NCBI GenBank assembly: GCA_023313575.1
Contig: JAJTTP010000001.1
Location: 3,658,001-3,722,000 of the forward strand
Reading direction: 5' to 3'
Origin: Eutypella sp. D-1
Lineage: Eukaryota > Ascomycota > Sordariomycetes > Xylariales > Diatrypaceae
DNA length: 64,000 bases
Within the stretch, counting starts at the first letter, position 1, and each line of letters starts with the position of its first letter. The notes under the pieces are model-generated. The model saw only the letters and a list, made by a program, of their open reading frames with translations, made no database searches and was not told where the DNA came from. This document shows, piece after piece, positions 48,003 through 59,587 of the stretch. The translations under genes were made by a program, and so were the position numbers.

Positions 48003-50170
48003 TATTGATTTGGCTGCTTACCAGCCAGCGCCCGTCTGCCCGGCCCGTCCAACGTATGTAATTGGATGGGAGAGTGACTTGAGTCGCTAGAGTTAGCAGG
48101 CAGAGGATAGGTGCTGTAGGTGGTGGAAGAATCAGATCCCTTGCTTACATATGTATGTATGGTTGTATGGTCTGTATGGTCTGTACTTGGTTCCAGACTT
48201 GTCAGGTTGTATTTATTCCAAGGGTTCCAGGTTTACCTGCGTCCGGGTACTTGTAAGTACATACCTATATGTGTGTACTGAAGTAGATACTTAGGTACCT
48301 AGGTAGGTAAGGCTGGTTCTCATTGGGCCGTCAAGGTGTTAAGGTTGGGTTTCACGGGTACTACTTGTCCTACTTAGGTACCTAAACCAGCAATACATGT
48401 AGGTAGGTAAGTGCATAAGCAATAGAGTTTACTTGCATTCAAGTAGGTAGGTAGGTACCATTCCAGTGACGGCTTCCAATCTTTAACCTCGAACCTTCCT
48501 TAGATTTTAAGGTTTCAGGTTGTTAAGGTAGGTATGTAGGTACCTAGTTCTGTTGGTATGTAAGTGTAGGAACTGTGAGTAGCCCCGAGTTTCTGTCGCG
48601 CTAGGTGTGCTGAACTGTCCCAAGGTTAGAGCTCCTTCAGAAGGGTCCAAGCTCCTCTCGATGATCCCTTTAGTGTAGTTAGGTGGTCCAGGTGACGATT
48701 TCCCCAACGTTTTCATGGCCCCGTAGACAGGTTGACAAGTTCTAAGTTGACGACGGGTTCACGGGTTACGGGTTGACTGACGGGTTAGGCAGGTCGGGAT
48801 CTCGGTATCAATCGGCTCCGGCTTGACTCTGAGAAGAGAAAATAAAGAGAAAAATAAAATAAAATCAAGGCAGGGAAACAAATAACCTTCTTCTTCAAGA
48901 AAAGACACTTTGGCTATCCCTCCCGTCCAGTGAGCCCAGTCACGAGTGTCGACCAATATCTCATATTGCCTGTACCTCTATCCCGAGATAATATTCCAAT
49001 GAAACGTATAAGATATGTAGGAGTGCAGGCAATTCGAGGTCGACTTAGCAGAATTAAATAGTAATGACAACTGCAATAGCAATGGCAATGACAATGACAA
49101 AAGCAGCAACGCTTGACAGTTTTGACTGGAGAAGTAGGTTTTTTTTTTTTTAAAGAAGGGAGGTAACGTATAAAGAGGAAGAGACTTAATACTGTACTTG
49201 GTTTCTCTCTTTTTTCCTTCACTTTTTTTTTTCTCTCTCTTTCCCGCTTCCCTTTTACTTTTCCAGGTAACCTAGGTCTCCCCCCAAATCCCAACCTTTC
49301 GATGCCCCCTTCCCCGCCCAGCAGATCCCGTTCGTCGAAAAATACTCGACCCGTACTTTCGTACCCCATGATCCCCATCTGCTCACGGTCTAAGATAAAA
49401 CAGGTTGGTCCGTTAAGGATCCCTCGCCCTCTCTGGCTCTCTCGGTCCGGCTACTCGATCGTCATTTTCCTTCATTTTTCGATTTTCCTTGTGCTCAGGT
49501 GGCTTGTGATACCTGTAGTGCCCGTAATGCCTGTAATGTCTGCGGGGAAATGAGAGGCTGACCAGCGATCAGCCCCACCATCACCACCACTTGTACCGTG
49601 CCGTTCCAAGCCGAGCGAGCCATTCATTCTTCCCCCCTCATTCGATCAGCATTTAAACGGCCAGCATGATGCATGTCTACCTAGGTAGGTTACCACATCC
49701 GCTGAATTTGGGCCAATTACGCTGGGTCATCTTGCGACCTCAGTCTATCTCTTCAAGCAGCTATATACGCATTATAACCATGTTGAGCTCTTACTCCCCA
49801 AGATCTCCCCGATGTTTTTCTCATCAGAGCCTCTTAAAGCCTACAGTCGGAATGGAGTCGTCTGCAGCTTCTGAGCCAACCATGTAAGCTGCTCTGCCTC
49901 GCTATTTGGCCTTCAGTCACCAGTCACATCAGATAATTCCATACGGCATCGAATTATTCCAACACAATAAAACTAGCCTGTCTACTAGTGTCGAAGATCA
50001 TCCCTACACCCTTTTCATACCTAGAACTATGCTGTGGCGCTGTAAAATTGGGTCGTCTTCGATATAAGTGACATGGGATGAGAAAGCACGCCTGGTATGA
50101 AAGCATTTCTACGTTTCTTGTGTTTCTATACCATCGATCTCATCATGGCCCGAGGCTAGTATCGCAGAAC
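48003..50170. promoter_or_regulatory. ATG22 upstream region, palindrome cluster
   Basis: No gene is supported. The region at about 48245-48545 has a dense cluster of TAGGTACCTAGGTAGG-type motifs. A CAATGGCAATGACAATGAC-like repeat lies near 49078-49100, and T-runs near 49140 and 49225. The motif recurs at 49679-49692. Confidence 0.45.
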
Positions 50171-52660
50171 ATGGCTGAGATAGCCGGACTCATCCTCGGC
50201 ACCGCTGGTATTGTTGGCGTCGTTGGGGCATTCAAAGACGTCATCGACCTCTTCACTACCTTTGCCGACCTAAGTAACTTCGGTCGTGACGATGAGATAC
50301 TAGCTGCTAAAATTGACATTGAGAAAGCACTTCTGCTCCAGTGTGCGAACCGGATGAAGCTCCTCCAGCCCGATTATGACAAACGGCTCAATTATAATAG
50401 GACGCAAAATATTGTGATTAAAGTACTATCAAGTATTCAGGTACTTCTCGCCAACGTCTCCAATCTTCAGGGTTAGTACGGCCTCGAAGAGCTTTTCGAT
50501 ATAATATGCTTCTACTTCAGGCGGAGGCCACCCCAGTTCTGAACTGCTGCACGTTAGTACGGAGCCGTTGGATAGATTCATCTTGAATTTCCGTGCTCTT
50601 AGGCTGCCATGCACACGGTGACAGTCAATCCCATGCCGAAAAAGAGTACGATGGATCATCCGCGACAAGCAGAAGTTTGAGCGTCTTGTTAAAGAGATAG
50701 TCTACCTCTCTTCAAAACTCAGCAACATGTTTCGTCACGCAAGACTATGACTCCATATTCCATTTGGCTACTAGAGACCTAGGCAGCATAAGTGATCTCA
50801 GAACGCTCAGATTACCCTTTGATTCGTCGGTTGGCTCCCAGAAGACGATAGCCGAGGCAACCCAATTTACTATCGACGATGTCTACCAACGTCGAATTTT
50901 GAATAGTCTTTGGTCCAGGAGGATCGACGATCGGATAGAAGGAATCTTTGATGCGCTTTACAAGACTACGCTGGGCTCTTGAACCTCCCGAGATGTCTCC
51001 ATTCCTGGACGACCTTTGCCACTGGCTTCATGCCGACTCTGTGATTTACTGGGCCTCGGGTAAAGCTGGCAGTGGTAAATCAACCCTGATGAAATATTTA
51101 TACCGTCATCCTCGGACCAGGGAGTTGCTGTCTCGGTGGGCGGGGGAGGATAAGTTCAGTACGCTTGGCTTTTTCTTCTATTTGGGCATGTCTGAACAAA
51201 AATCCCAGAGTGGACTTTCGAGGACACATCATTTCCAGGAACCGATCGTCCATATCCAAGGCACTGCCTACGATCTGGAAAGAAGTCCACGATAATACCG
51301 ACAAAAGCATTACCTTACTGTCGGCTTGCGGAATACAGCACGCCCTTCGATTATTAACTTTCCAGAGTCGTGAGAGGTTGGGCAAATATTGCCTGTTTAT
51401 CGATGGACTAGACGAGCTAACAGGCGATATCTTAGCAAGCATCGCTTTCCTCGAAACACTAACCTCTAATGAGAATGTCAAGATCATCATTTCGAGTAGG
51501 CCAGCTCCAAGCTGTTTTGTCGCATTCAACCATCGGCCTAAGATGAAGCTGCATGATCTGGCCCGCAACGACATCATCTCCTAATGTTTCGGATGTAATT
51601 GGTGGTGGTTAGTATATGAAGAGACTCATGAAAAGGTATCCGGTAGATGCTAAGAATAGCTTGGTGCGAGCAAGCAAGTTTGCTTCATAAAATATGAAAT
51701 AAGCTCCAAGCTTCCAACAATCAGACAGCAGTTTCTGTGGTCTAGTGGTTAGCTGTCATAGCTTAGCTACAAGCTTTGGGTTCGAATCCCAACTGTGCGA
51801 ACCCAGCAACAAGATTGCTGGGCTGGGGTGCCATGCCTAACCAATTTCCAGGAACTGCTATGATACGTCATGGCTGAGGTATCGCCCTCATTGTCCAGTC
51901 ACGCGTTGGGATGGTACGAGGGGAACTGGGGGAAAAAATTTTTTGCTGAAGTTGCTGTCGTTTGACCATGGTTATCCGATAATTTTTTGGAAAATCTGCG
52001 GGTGTGTTTCAATAGGTTATTCAAGCTTATGGATCTCTCGAGAGTGGGCTCGGTGACTACGATCGACGAGTGAGCTACGCCGCGGTGTCGATAAGCTCTC
52101 CCCGAAGCTTGAGGATATGTTCCAGCATATGATCGCTAATATCGATTTGCGCCACCCACAGGAAGGGTTACGGCTTATTGGAGATCTGCTACAACAACGC
52201 CCTACTGGCGCAGAAAGGCAATGGGGTCTAAATATACGCCGTTGGACTAGCACTTGTGGATGACGGCTATCACGCAGTAGGTGAAGCGTGTTTGCTGTCA
52301 CTAAATGCAGGTGATAGGCGAGAGAGCCTTGTTAAGAGCTTGAAGCAAACGTATTAAGCTTAAGACTATTATAGGCACCAACCACCACTGGATTTGCGGC
52401 GAATCGCCTCATGGCCCTTGGTTCGACGCGAAAGCGGTTTTCATGCACAGGACTGTCTTCGAGGTTTTAAGTCAGTTTGGTAACTGGAGATACCTAAACA
52501 CAAGGTTGATGATGGGCTCAATTTGCCTGCTGCTCTATCTCTACACAGTCTACACGTCGCTGCGTAGTGCCCGAGCTTACGCAGATCATCCTAGCATCCA
52601 TAGACTTATGTAGGGGTTATGGACTGCAATGTGACGAATAGCGGCCTAATGACCCGGGGA
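50171..52660 (+). pseudogene. HeLo-NACHT(-ankyrin) NLR fossil
   Basis: The ATG at 50171 opens a HeLo-type N-terminus (MAEIAGLILGTAGIVGVVGA, then DLFTTFADLSNFGRDDEILA) that stops at 50474. The domain resumes in another frame at about 50641-50733 (KRVRWIIRDKQKFERLVKEI), then SISDLRTLRLPFDSS near 50779. A NACHT P-loop GKAGSGKST follows at about 51060-51090 and a Walker-B-like CLFIDGLDELTGD at about 51391-51429. A shift separates the halves near 51230. After an insertion the frame recovers near 51997 with SAGVF, then LSPKLEDMFQHMIANIDLRH at 52098, typical of the region after NACHT. Near 52555, HVAA and, shifted, ELTQIILASID resemble an ankyrin repeat. HeLo-NLRs act in fungal non-self recognition and cell death. 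This copy has several stops and at least three shifts and cannot encode one protein. Confidence 0.85.
51680..51996 (+). mobile_element. tRNA-derived SINE-like insertion
   Basis: Inside the NLR fossil, between sequence encoding the end of NACHT and the SAGVF motif, lies about 300 bp unrelated to the coding frame. Its head has a Pol III A box TGGTCTAGTGG (51738-51748) and a B box GGTTCGAATCC (51779-51789) at the 41-base spacing of a tRNA. A T-arm-like stem TTGGG/CCCAA surrounds the B box. The outer arms do not pair as a proper acceptor stem, so this is a tRNA-related head and not an intact tRNA. A body of about 200 bases with A/T tracts (51933-51944, 51981-51990) follows. Exact ends and target-site duplications were not found; the limits given are approximate. 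Confidence 0.55.
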
Positions 52661-54367
52661 ACTTCTTCGAGAATCTGCAACCTTTCTTCGACGCTCTTGG
52701 GTGAACTCAGCCCAATTATTACCCCTTCGCCCTTGTTGAAGAGACCAGTTCCCATTACATCACCTACAACGCCGAGCTTGGATCTTACCTCGTACTGAGT
52801 ATAGCCGCCAAGCAGGCACCGTTATCTACGTGAAGAAGTACGACCTTCTTTGGGCGGCAGCGACCAACAATCGGGACTCCTGTGGGTGGCTATCGATCCT
52901 CTTCCACGCCATCACCAAAAGGGTTCTAAGAAAAGAGTTTCCGCAAGCCCTTTATACTGGGAGCCTAGTCAGGTCCTTTAAGAGAGACATGGCCGACGGT
53001 CCTCGCTAACCGTTCCGATCCAAACGAAAAGATATTAATCGAAGGTTACAAGGTGAGCATGCCTTGGCTGGTCTGCCTGAATATATATTGTGTCAGAACC
53101 TAGCCCCATGGGTACAATATTAAGGGCAGATCCAGTGGCGACGAAAGCCTAGAGATTATCGGCGTCTTAGGGGTATTTCTGTTGGCCGGAGCCAATCCGA
53201 AGCCTGATAAGACCTGCCTAACAGTTTAGGTAGTAGACACTTTCGTCAGAGACAAGCATAGCGAGATAGTGAAGGGATAGTAAAGGAACATCAAACTACG
53301 TTTTTCAGCCCCGGATAGTAAGAGAAGCTCCATAGATCTTCCTGAGTATGATGGAGCTACGAAGAAAGCTCACCTCGGTTCTATCGAAAGGTGACGGGAG
53401 GCTCCGAGGCACCAACAAATAATCCGCGCTGTTCTAGACCCCCTACGTGCGGAAGAAGAATTATATTTTTGACTTCTTGGTGTCCATCATGTCACAAGAT
53501 CGTACAGCTTGATGCTTTTTTGCTTCGGGTACGCTTCGGTCCAGCTTCACAGTCCAAGACGGCTATAATCGTCCGAGCGTAGTGCACATGGTCACTAGTG
53601 AGGTGATTTTAGCCGGAGCCAAGGAAAGGCGCCTCGGAGGTCTAACTGGCATCCTACTGGAGCAGTTACCCCAGACGAACAAGTGAGGTAGTGATTATCG
53701 AGTAGCCGCACCCATGCCAGCTCCCAATTCACATTTCTCGAATATCATCCCGACTGGAGCGGAGCTGCCACCCCGAAGCCGTGGGCCTTTATGAACAAAC
53801 CAAGAACCCCAATATGCCCCTCACACGGTAGAGTTTAGCCTATACTTTTATGTCCGTCCTTGCCAATCTGCACCCCCATGGCGGAACTGTGCCTGGATCG
53901 ATCTCCTTTATCGAGAAATGCATCGAAGTAACCCCCACATCAGGCCAAATTAAGCTTTACATGCTCTTTTAGCCAGACCTGCGTTTTATGGACTGGCGCG
54001 TGGGGCGCAAAGTCAGCAAATGAAGAGGTTCTGGAGCGGCCCCCAGGCTTGGAACTTGGACATCCAAGTTAATCATATCTGCCGCTGCATACTGTTAGCT
54101 CGCTGGTTCGTTTCAATGAAGCTACGAGGAGTAGGGTAAGGATGTGTTCTAGCGCTTGGTGGGATGCTTGGCTAGTGATCGTATATATAGCTGGCCTCCA
54201 GGTCGATGATGGGTCACCAGTCTTCCGGCGTGTCCTGACTGTCCTGCCTGACGATCCCGAGCACGCAATCTTCAGCTACTGAAGCGTTTCAGGAACCTCA
54301 CCTTAACACGACTACGTAATCATCAGCAGTCCGCCGAGAAGAGTCGCACACCCCAAGATTAGATAAG
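52661..54367. other. Decayed or non-coding sequence
   Basis: No open frame exceeds about 65 codons and I recognise no further domain. The left part may be remnants of the NLR repeat region. The right end (about 54250-54367) should carry the xylanase promoter: a TATA-like TATATATA sits at 54182-54189, about 180 bp before the ATG. Confidence 0.45.
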
Positions 54368-55671
54368 ATGAAGTCGTCTCTCGTCCTACTCCTGGCGCCT
54401 CTGGCCGCCCTGGCCGCGCCCGCGCCCCGACAGGCCGCCGATAGCATTGACGAGCTCATCAAGGCTAAGGGCAAGCTGTACTACGGCACCTGCACGGATC
54501 AGAACCGGCTCTCCACCGGCAAGTCGGCCGATATCATCAAGGGTAACTTCGGCCAGGTAACCCCGGAGAACAGCATGAAGTGGGACGTGAGTAATCCTTT
54601 CCAGGCCCGACAAGAAGTTTCACATTGTGTCGTGTATTTATATCATGGACGATTTCTACCTCGCTCTTTTGACCGCTTGACTCCCGGTACGAGAACCAGC
54701 TGCTGATTTTGCCATCCTTCTACAGCAAACCGAGAACCAACAAGGCCGGTTCAACTTCGCACAGGCCGACTACCTCGTAGACTGGGCCACGACCAACAAC
54801 AAGACCATCCGTGGACACACCCTAGTGTGGCACTCGCAGCTGGCCGGCTGGGTCAACAACATCAGGGACAAGGCCCAGCTCACAGCGGTCATCGAGAAGC
54901 ACGTCACGGAGCTGGTGACGCGGTACAAGGGCAAGATCCGAGCCTGGGTATGTATAGAACCAGCCCTGAATTTTACCCTTGCAAGACAAAAAGGGGTGGG
55001 GACCGGATTAGATGGTAACTAACGCAAGCCGGGCCGCAGGACGTCGTAAACGAGATCTTCGACGAGAGCGGAAACCTGCGGGGCTCGGTGTTCTCGCAGG
55101 TGCTGGGCGAGGACTTCGTGCGGATCGCGTTCGAGGCGGCGCGCAAGGCGGACCCGGACGCGGTGCTGTACATCAACGACTACAACCTGGACCAGCCGAA
55201 CTACGGCAAGACGCAGGGGATGATCCGCAACGTGAACAAGTGGATCGCGGCGGGCGTCCCCATCGACGGCATCGGCTCCCAGGGCCACCTGACCGCTGGC
55301 CTCGCCTCCCAGGCCGCCGCCTCCATCAAGGCACTCGCCTCCGTCGAGGGCATCAAGGAGGTCGCCCTCACAGAGGTCGACATTGTCGGCGCCTCCGCTC
55401 AGGACTACACCGCCGTCACTAAGGCCTGCCTTGACGAGCCTAAGTGCGTCGGCATCACCGTCTGGGGCGTCCGTGACCCCGTAAGCAGCGACTTTTCTTT
55501 TTTGTCCCCCCTTCCCCTTTCCCCCACAAATCCCTCGACGCAAAAAATACGGACATCCCCACGTTAACAATGGCATAGGACTCCTGGCGAGCCCAGAACA
55601 ACCCCCTGCTCTTCGACGCCAACTTCAACCCCAAGCCCGCCTACCAGGCCATCGTCGACACCCTCAGCTAA
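54368..55671 (+). CDS. Secreted GH10 endo-1,4-beta-xylanase
   Basis: Four exons (54368-54586, 54726-54947, 55040-55480, 55579-55671), all in phase 0, give 324 residues. It hydrolyses internal beta-1,4 links of xylan in plant cell walls. The N-terminus [20 protein letters not shown] is a signal peptide. The single catalytic domain begins at about residue 27 ([20 protein letters not shown]). Family marks are [18 protein letters not shown], the acid/base WDVVNEIF (Glu152) and the nucleophile ALTEVDI (Glu259), with the late WGVRDPDSWRA segment. No carbohydrate-binding module is attached. Introns of 139, 92 and 98 bp have normal donors. It lies right of the NLR fossil and is convergent with the Par32-type gene. 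Confidence 0.96.
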
Positions 55672-56293
55672 GGGCTTTCTCTACACTTACTCCCAAGTAA
55701 AGCTAGCAGGCAAAGAAATCCGATCCTATCCATTCAAGCAGCTCTTTTCATAGTCTATCTCATTGTTTGGCCCCACTGTCCGCTTGAAGAATCGAGGAAC
55801 AAGAGGGACAAACGCGTTCATCACCCCCTACTTAAGTATATCTTGCCATCCCACTTGTATATAGTCAATATATTGTGAAAGATGCTTGGCCCTTTTTGAA
55901 CCCAATGTGTTATATTCAATTAATTAGAACTGCGACGTATGCCTCATATATAAGAGAAACGTCGAAGAAATAGAGTCCGGCTTTCCGGATATTATTGTCT
56001 CTGGTCGCGGACTATGAATGCCCAGACGAACCAGTGGGATATATTGTTGTGTCGGCGGATTTCAATACCATTGCTGCTAGCCAATCAACTTTCCGGGAAG
56101 TGGAGAAAGCAGTGCCGTGAAATGAAGAACAAAATAAATAAGATCAACCTCGAACTAGGACCTTAGGAAACCTAGCTCAGCAAACCCTCCCGTTTTCGTC
56201 TCAGGATGTGCATAAATCTCACTTACACCCCAACCGAGTACACCTACCGCCCCTTGCGTATTGCCTCGTGTCCCCCTTCCCTTCCCCTCCTCT
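55672..56293. other. Intergenic between convergent genes
   Basis: This is the shared 3' flank of the xylanase and the Par32-type gene. AT-rich words (AATATATTGTGAAA, ATTCAATTAATTAGAA, about 55860-55930) may include the xylanase polyadenylation signals. No gene is seen. Confidence 0.5.
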
Positions 56294-56855
56294 TCACTTC
56301 TTGAAGATGCCTTTGAGCTTTAGCTTCAGCTTATCAGCGAGGCCCATGTTCTGTGCCGGGGTCGTGGTGGTGTGGGCGGGAACAGGGGTGCCGTCGGCGA
56401 CCTTGTGGTGGTGATCGGCAACATGGTGTTGCTGCTGTTCGTGCTTGAGGCCGGGTTCGACGTTGGCGGCGCCGCCGCGCCCCACGTGCCGATTCTCCTC
56501 GGCCGAGGGCCGCGTCGCCTGCTCCGGGATCACCTCCCTATCGACCCGCGGCTGCGGGGGCTTGCCTGCGTCGACGATGTTGCCGCCTCCTGGTTATTGT
56601 GTTAGCGAGAAGTTGGGTAACGGGGATGGGTTTGAGTAGAAGGAAAACTAGAAAAGAGAAGAGAGGGGAAAAAAAGAGAAAGAAAACAGAATGGGGAACA
56701 GCATCCGCACCTCCTCGTCCTGTGCTGAAGGCGCCGTCGCCATGGCTACCCTCGGGCCCCTCACGCACGATGGAACCGTCGACGTACTCGGTATCGTCGG
56801 GCCTGATATTGCCCGCGCCTCCGCGGCCGTGGGAGACTTCCGGGACGCCGGCCAT
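56294..56855 (-). CDS. Par32/DUF3602-family protein
   Basis: On the minus strand exon 1 is 56855-56711 and exon 2 is 56589-56294; the 121-bp intron (donor GTGCGG, acceptor CCAG) gives 146 residues. Three copies of the family repeat are visible: GRGGAGNI near residue 11, GRGGGGGNI across the exon junction and GRGGAANV in the middle. The chain is hydrophilic and probably disordered, with a His-rich stretch (QQQHHVADHHHKVADG) and a basic C-terminus LADKLKLKLKGIFKK. In yeast, Par32 is a TORC1-linked regulator of ammonium transporters; function in this fungus is inference. The start places MAGVPEVSHGRGGAGNI first, which is typical. Confidence 0.88.
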
Positions 56856-59097
56856 GGTGATGATAGTAATGATGTTTTAGTGTTCTTAATGGCGATCAAT
56901 ATCTAGTGATCGCAATTACAGTACGATGTGTGGTCAGCTTTGCGCACGGGAAGGAACGTAAATAAAGCAATATTTTATGTGTTATCTATCGCCTTGATTA
57001 TTGCGACATCGGCGTCGTCTAGTGATAAAAACATCGCGATGCGGAATTGGCCGTTCTCCCTTCACGAAGGGTAAGGGCGGTGGTTGGATATGTAATGTAA
57101 GTACTTACAAGCCAAAGCTCTTATGGATTGTGTCCAGTGGTTTTTGAGTGAAATGAGAAACTGGTGTAAGTGGTGTGTGTAAGTGGTTAAAAGAAGAGAG
57201 GACCTCGGGAGCGACGAAGACGGCCAGGATAAAGCATCCGGGGCTATGTGCATCAGTCAGGGCAATGATCAGGCAAGCAGGAAAATCAGCTTTCAGCCCT
57301 CTCATCTAACCAACTAGGAATACGCCAGACAAGTCAGGTAGGTCAGGTAGGTCAGGTAACATCAACCAGTCTCAGAGTTAGTGGCTGGCCTGGCTTCCAG
57401 GTTGGGGAAAAGTTGCATGTTTGCGTGACAACATAATTTACCCAAGTACCCCCAGCAAGCCTAGGTGCATGTGAGTAATATAACGGCTGAACTTTAATAT
57501 ACCATTATTCCATTTTCGTCTCGATATGCGACTCAGTCAACTCAGTCTATCCCGAGGTCAACCAACATCCATCCATGAATGACCTATACATCATGAGATG
57601 CTTAGATCTATGCCCAGGTGGATACCTCCGTCATTATACTTTGGTAACCACAAATACGGCTTGTACCTAGATACCTAGATAACTCGCTGTATACAATGTG
57701 TTTACTATGTACCTACTCAGGTAGATATTGATTATTGTCTTCCAAGGTTCGTGATAAAACATCCCATGGATGATAAGAAATGCGATAGCAGGAAGGAAGA
57801 AAGGCCTGACGTAATTCTAGCTTCTCATGCTCTGATAAGATGACGAGCTATCAGTGGCCGAAGCTGTCGCCCCACCAGAGCTCTAGGCTCCCCCAAGCCG
57901 CCCAGGCCGCCCTGTTACCCGCACTAGCACGTGCCAAGTACAGCCAGCGACGGGGATCAGAGCTCCGGTTAGCGGGCTGGCGGGTCCATGCCTGTATGTA
58001 CACACTTTCACGCAGTAGGTCCTTGGGCCCTCTCCGTCTCTTGCGAATCGCTTCACAGTGACTTTTCAACCTGAAGTAGCCAGCAGCAGAAATTGGTCAA
58101 TTGCTTTGCTTTTTTGAATGTGATCGCTATCCTTCTATATATCCTCCCATAATCACCATTCGATATTTCCTTGCGTAAAAATACCGTCTCTTTTTCACCA
58201 TGATTGACCTATTCTTCACCGGTCGGTGTATCTTGTCAATTTCGTAAAACATCCACCATTTCCCTCTAGTTATGTACCGCGCGGCGAAGCACCCCGATGT
58301 ATAAGTCGCTGTCTCCTCTTTTGTCTACCTTCCTCCGGCCGTTCTCGGCCCTCTTCTTCACCCGTTATGGGACCAATATCGGGGACCCTTGACGACGTCT
58401 CCGGCGCCGTCCTCTGCTTGCCACGCCACTAACCTTCCTCGAGCTCCACCGGCGCCCGAGACCCGCACTGTCCGAACTCTCCACCTGTCCGGCTTCTCGC
58501 CTCGTTGACTAGCTGACCGAATAAGGGTTATAGTATGCGATTTCACTCACCACAGTCTACCACAAAAAGCTGCTAGGAAACGCGAGTGGCATCTCGAGTA
58601 TCTAGGAGAAGACGGGAAAGCTTCTTGCTGACGGCTCATTGTTTCTAGCGGCTTGCTGTTATGTGGTTGGTGTCTGTGTCTGGTCCGGTACACTAGCAGT
58701 ATTAGGGGGCATAGAACTAACATCACTCATTAAGAGGCAGGTAGACAAGCCGACATGATCTCCTTAGAAGCTATAATTGCGGTTTCTATGTTCAAAATTA
58801 TACAACGAAGGGAGCCCATTCCTTGCTGTACTAGATGTACTACTGAAATTCGTGTAAAATTGCCTACACAAGTAACCCATAAAAGTTCCTCTCGTGGACT
58901 GACAATGCGCTCTACCACCCCGCAACCAGCCTCTGACGGGCTTATTCTAGACAGGTATTGGGTAGAGACAACTTATAATCAACCACGTAGATCCCTCCAT
59001 ATACATCCTACAAATGAGGGACCCTACGAGGTGACGCGGCATTCCGCATTCTCGGCTATGGTCGAAGGAGCTATCAGTACATATGTCGAATAACCGC
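56856..59097. other. Intergenic, no supported gene
   Basis: Only short frames occur. The left end is the promoter of the Par32-type gene. Repeated AGGTCAGGTAGGTC-like units lie at 57335-57360. A compact GC-rich part at 57840-58540 shows overlapping frames on both strands without a recognisable family. Confidence 0.45.
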
Positions 59098-59419
59098 TCA
59101 ACCTACTCGAGGGAACAGACAGAAACAGAGAAAGAGAGAAAGGGTTTAGAGGATCGGACCCCATTAGCCTCTGGGACTTACCACAGTCCCGCTGGTTTTC
59201 CTGGAAACAAGATCCCTTGTCTCCGGCGCCGGCGCAGCGGCTCGCCCGGTCGTTGTAGCAGTCCATGAGGGTCTTGTAGTCCTTCTCGCTGTCGCCGCAG
59301 TCGACCTTGCGCGCCACGAGATGGATCATGTCATGGCCGCTGAAGGAGACGCCGGCGGCGGCGGTGGTGGCGAGAGCCGCGACGGTCGTTGCGACGATGC
59401 TCAAGGTCGGAAACTTCAT
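59098..59419 (-). CDS. Small secreted cysteine-containing protein
   Basis: On the minus strand exon 1 is 59419-59182. With a 79-bp intron (donor GTAAGT at 59181, acceptor TAG at 59103) the frame closes five bases into exon 2, giving 80 residues ending QRDCG. The N-terminus KFPTLSIVATTVAALATTAA is a clear signal peptide. The mature part is short and charged and has five cysteines (VDCGDSEKDY, LMDCYNDRASRC, GSCFQENQRDC). This composition fits a secreted, disulfide-linked small protein such as an effector candidate, but I recognise no family. If the intron is retained the frame instead continues to 59024 with a low-complexity tail. A TATA-like TATATATA lies at 59580-59587, about 160 bp upstream. 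Confidence 0.6.
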
Positions 59420-59579
59420 TATTGGGGATATTAGAGAGGTGGAAATGAGTGGGTGGGTCGTCGGCGAGAAGATGGGGCGTCAGTGTATGGTGTCTTCTTT
59501 TAGTATCTGGGCTTGCTTTGCAGTGTGAAAGTTGATGTGGGTAAGTTCGTTGGATTGACCAGAGCGGCCATTGTGGGAC

Positions 59580-59587
59580 TATATATA
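59580..59587 (-). promoter_or_regulatory. TATA-like element
   Basis: TATATATA reads on the minus strand about 160 bp upstream of the small secreted protein's ATG. Position and sequence fit a core promoter, but a chance AT run is possible. Confidence 0.35.

Noticed and set aside
50429..54300. CRISPR-like or bacterial features
   Set aside because: No regularly spaced direct repeats were seen anywhere, and the genome is clearly fungal.
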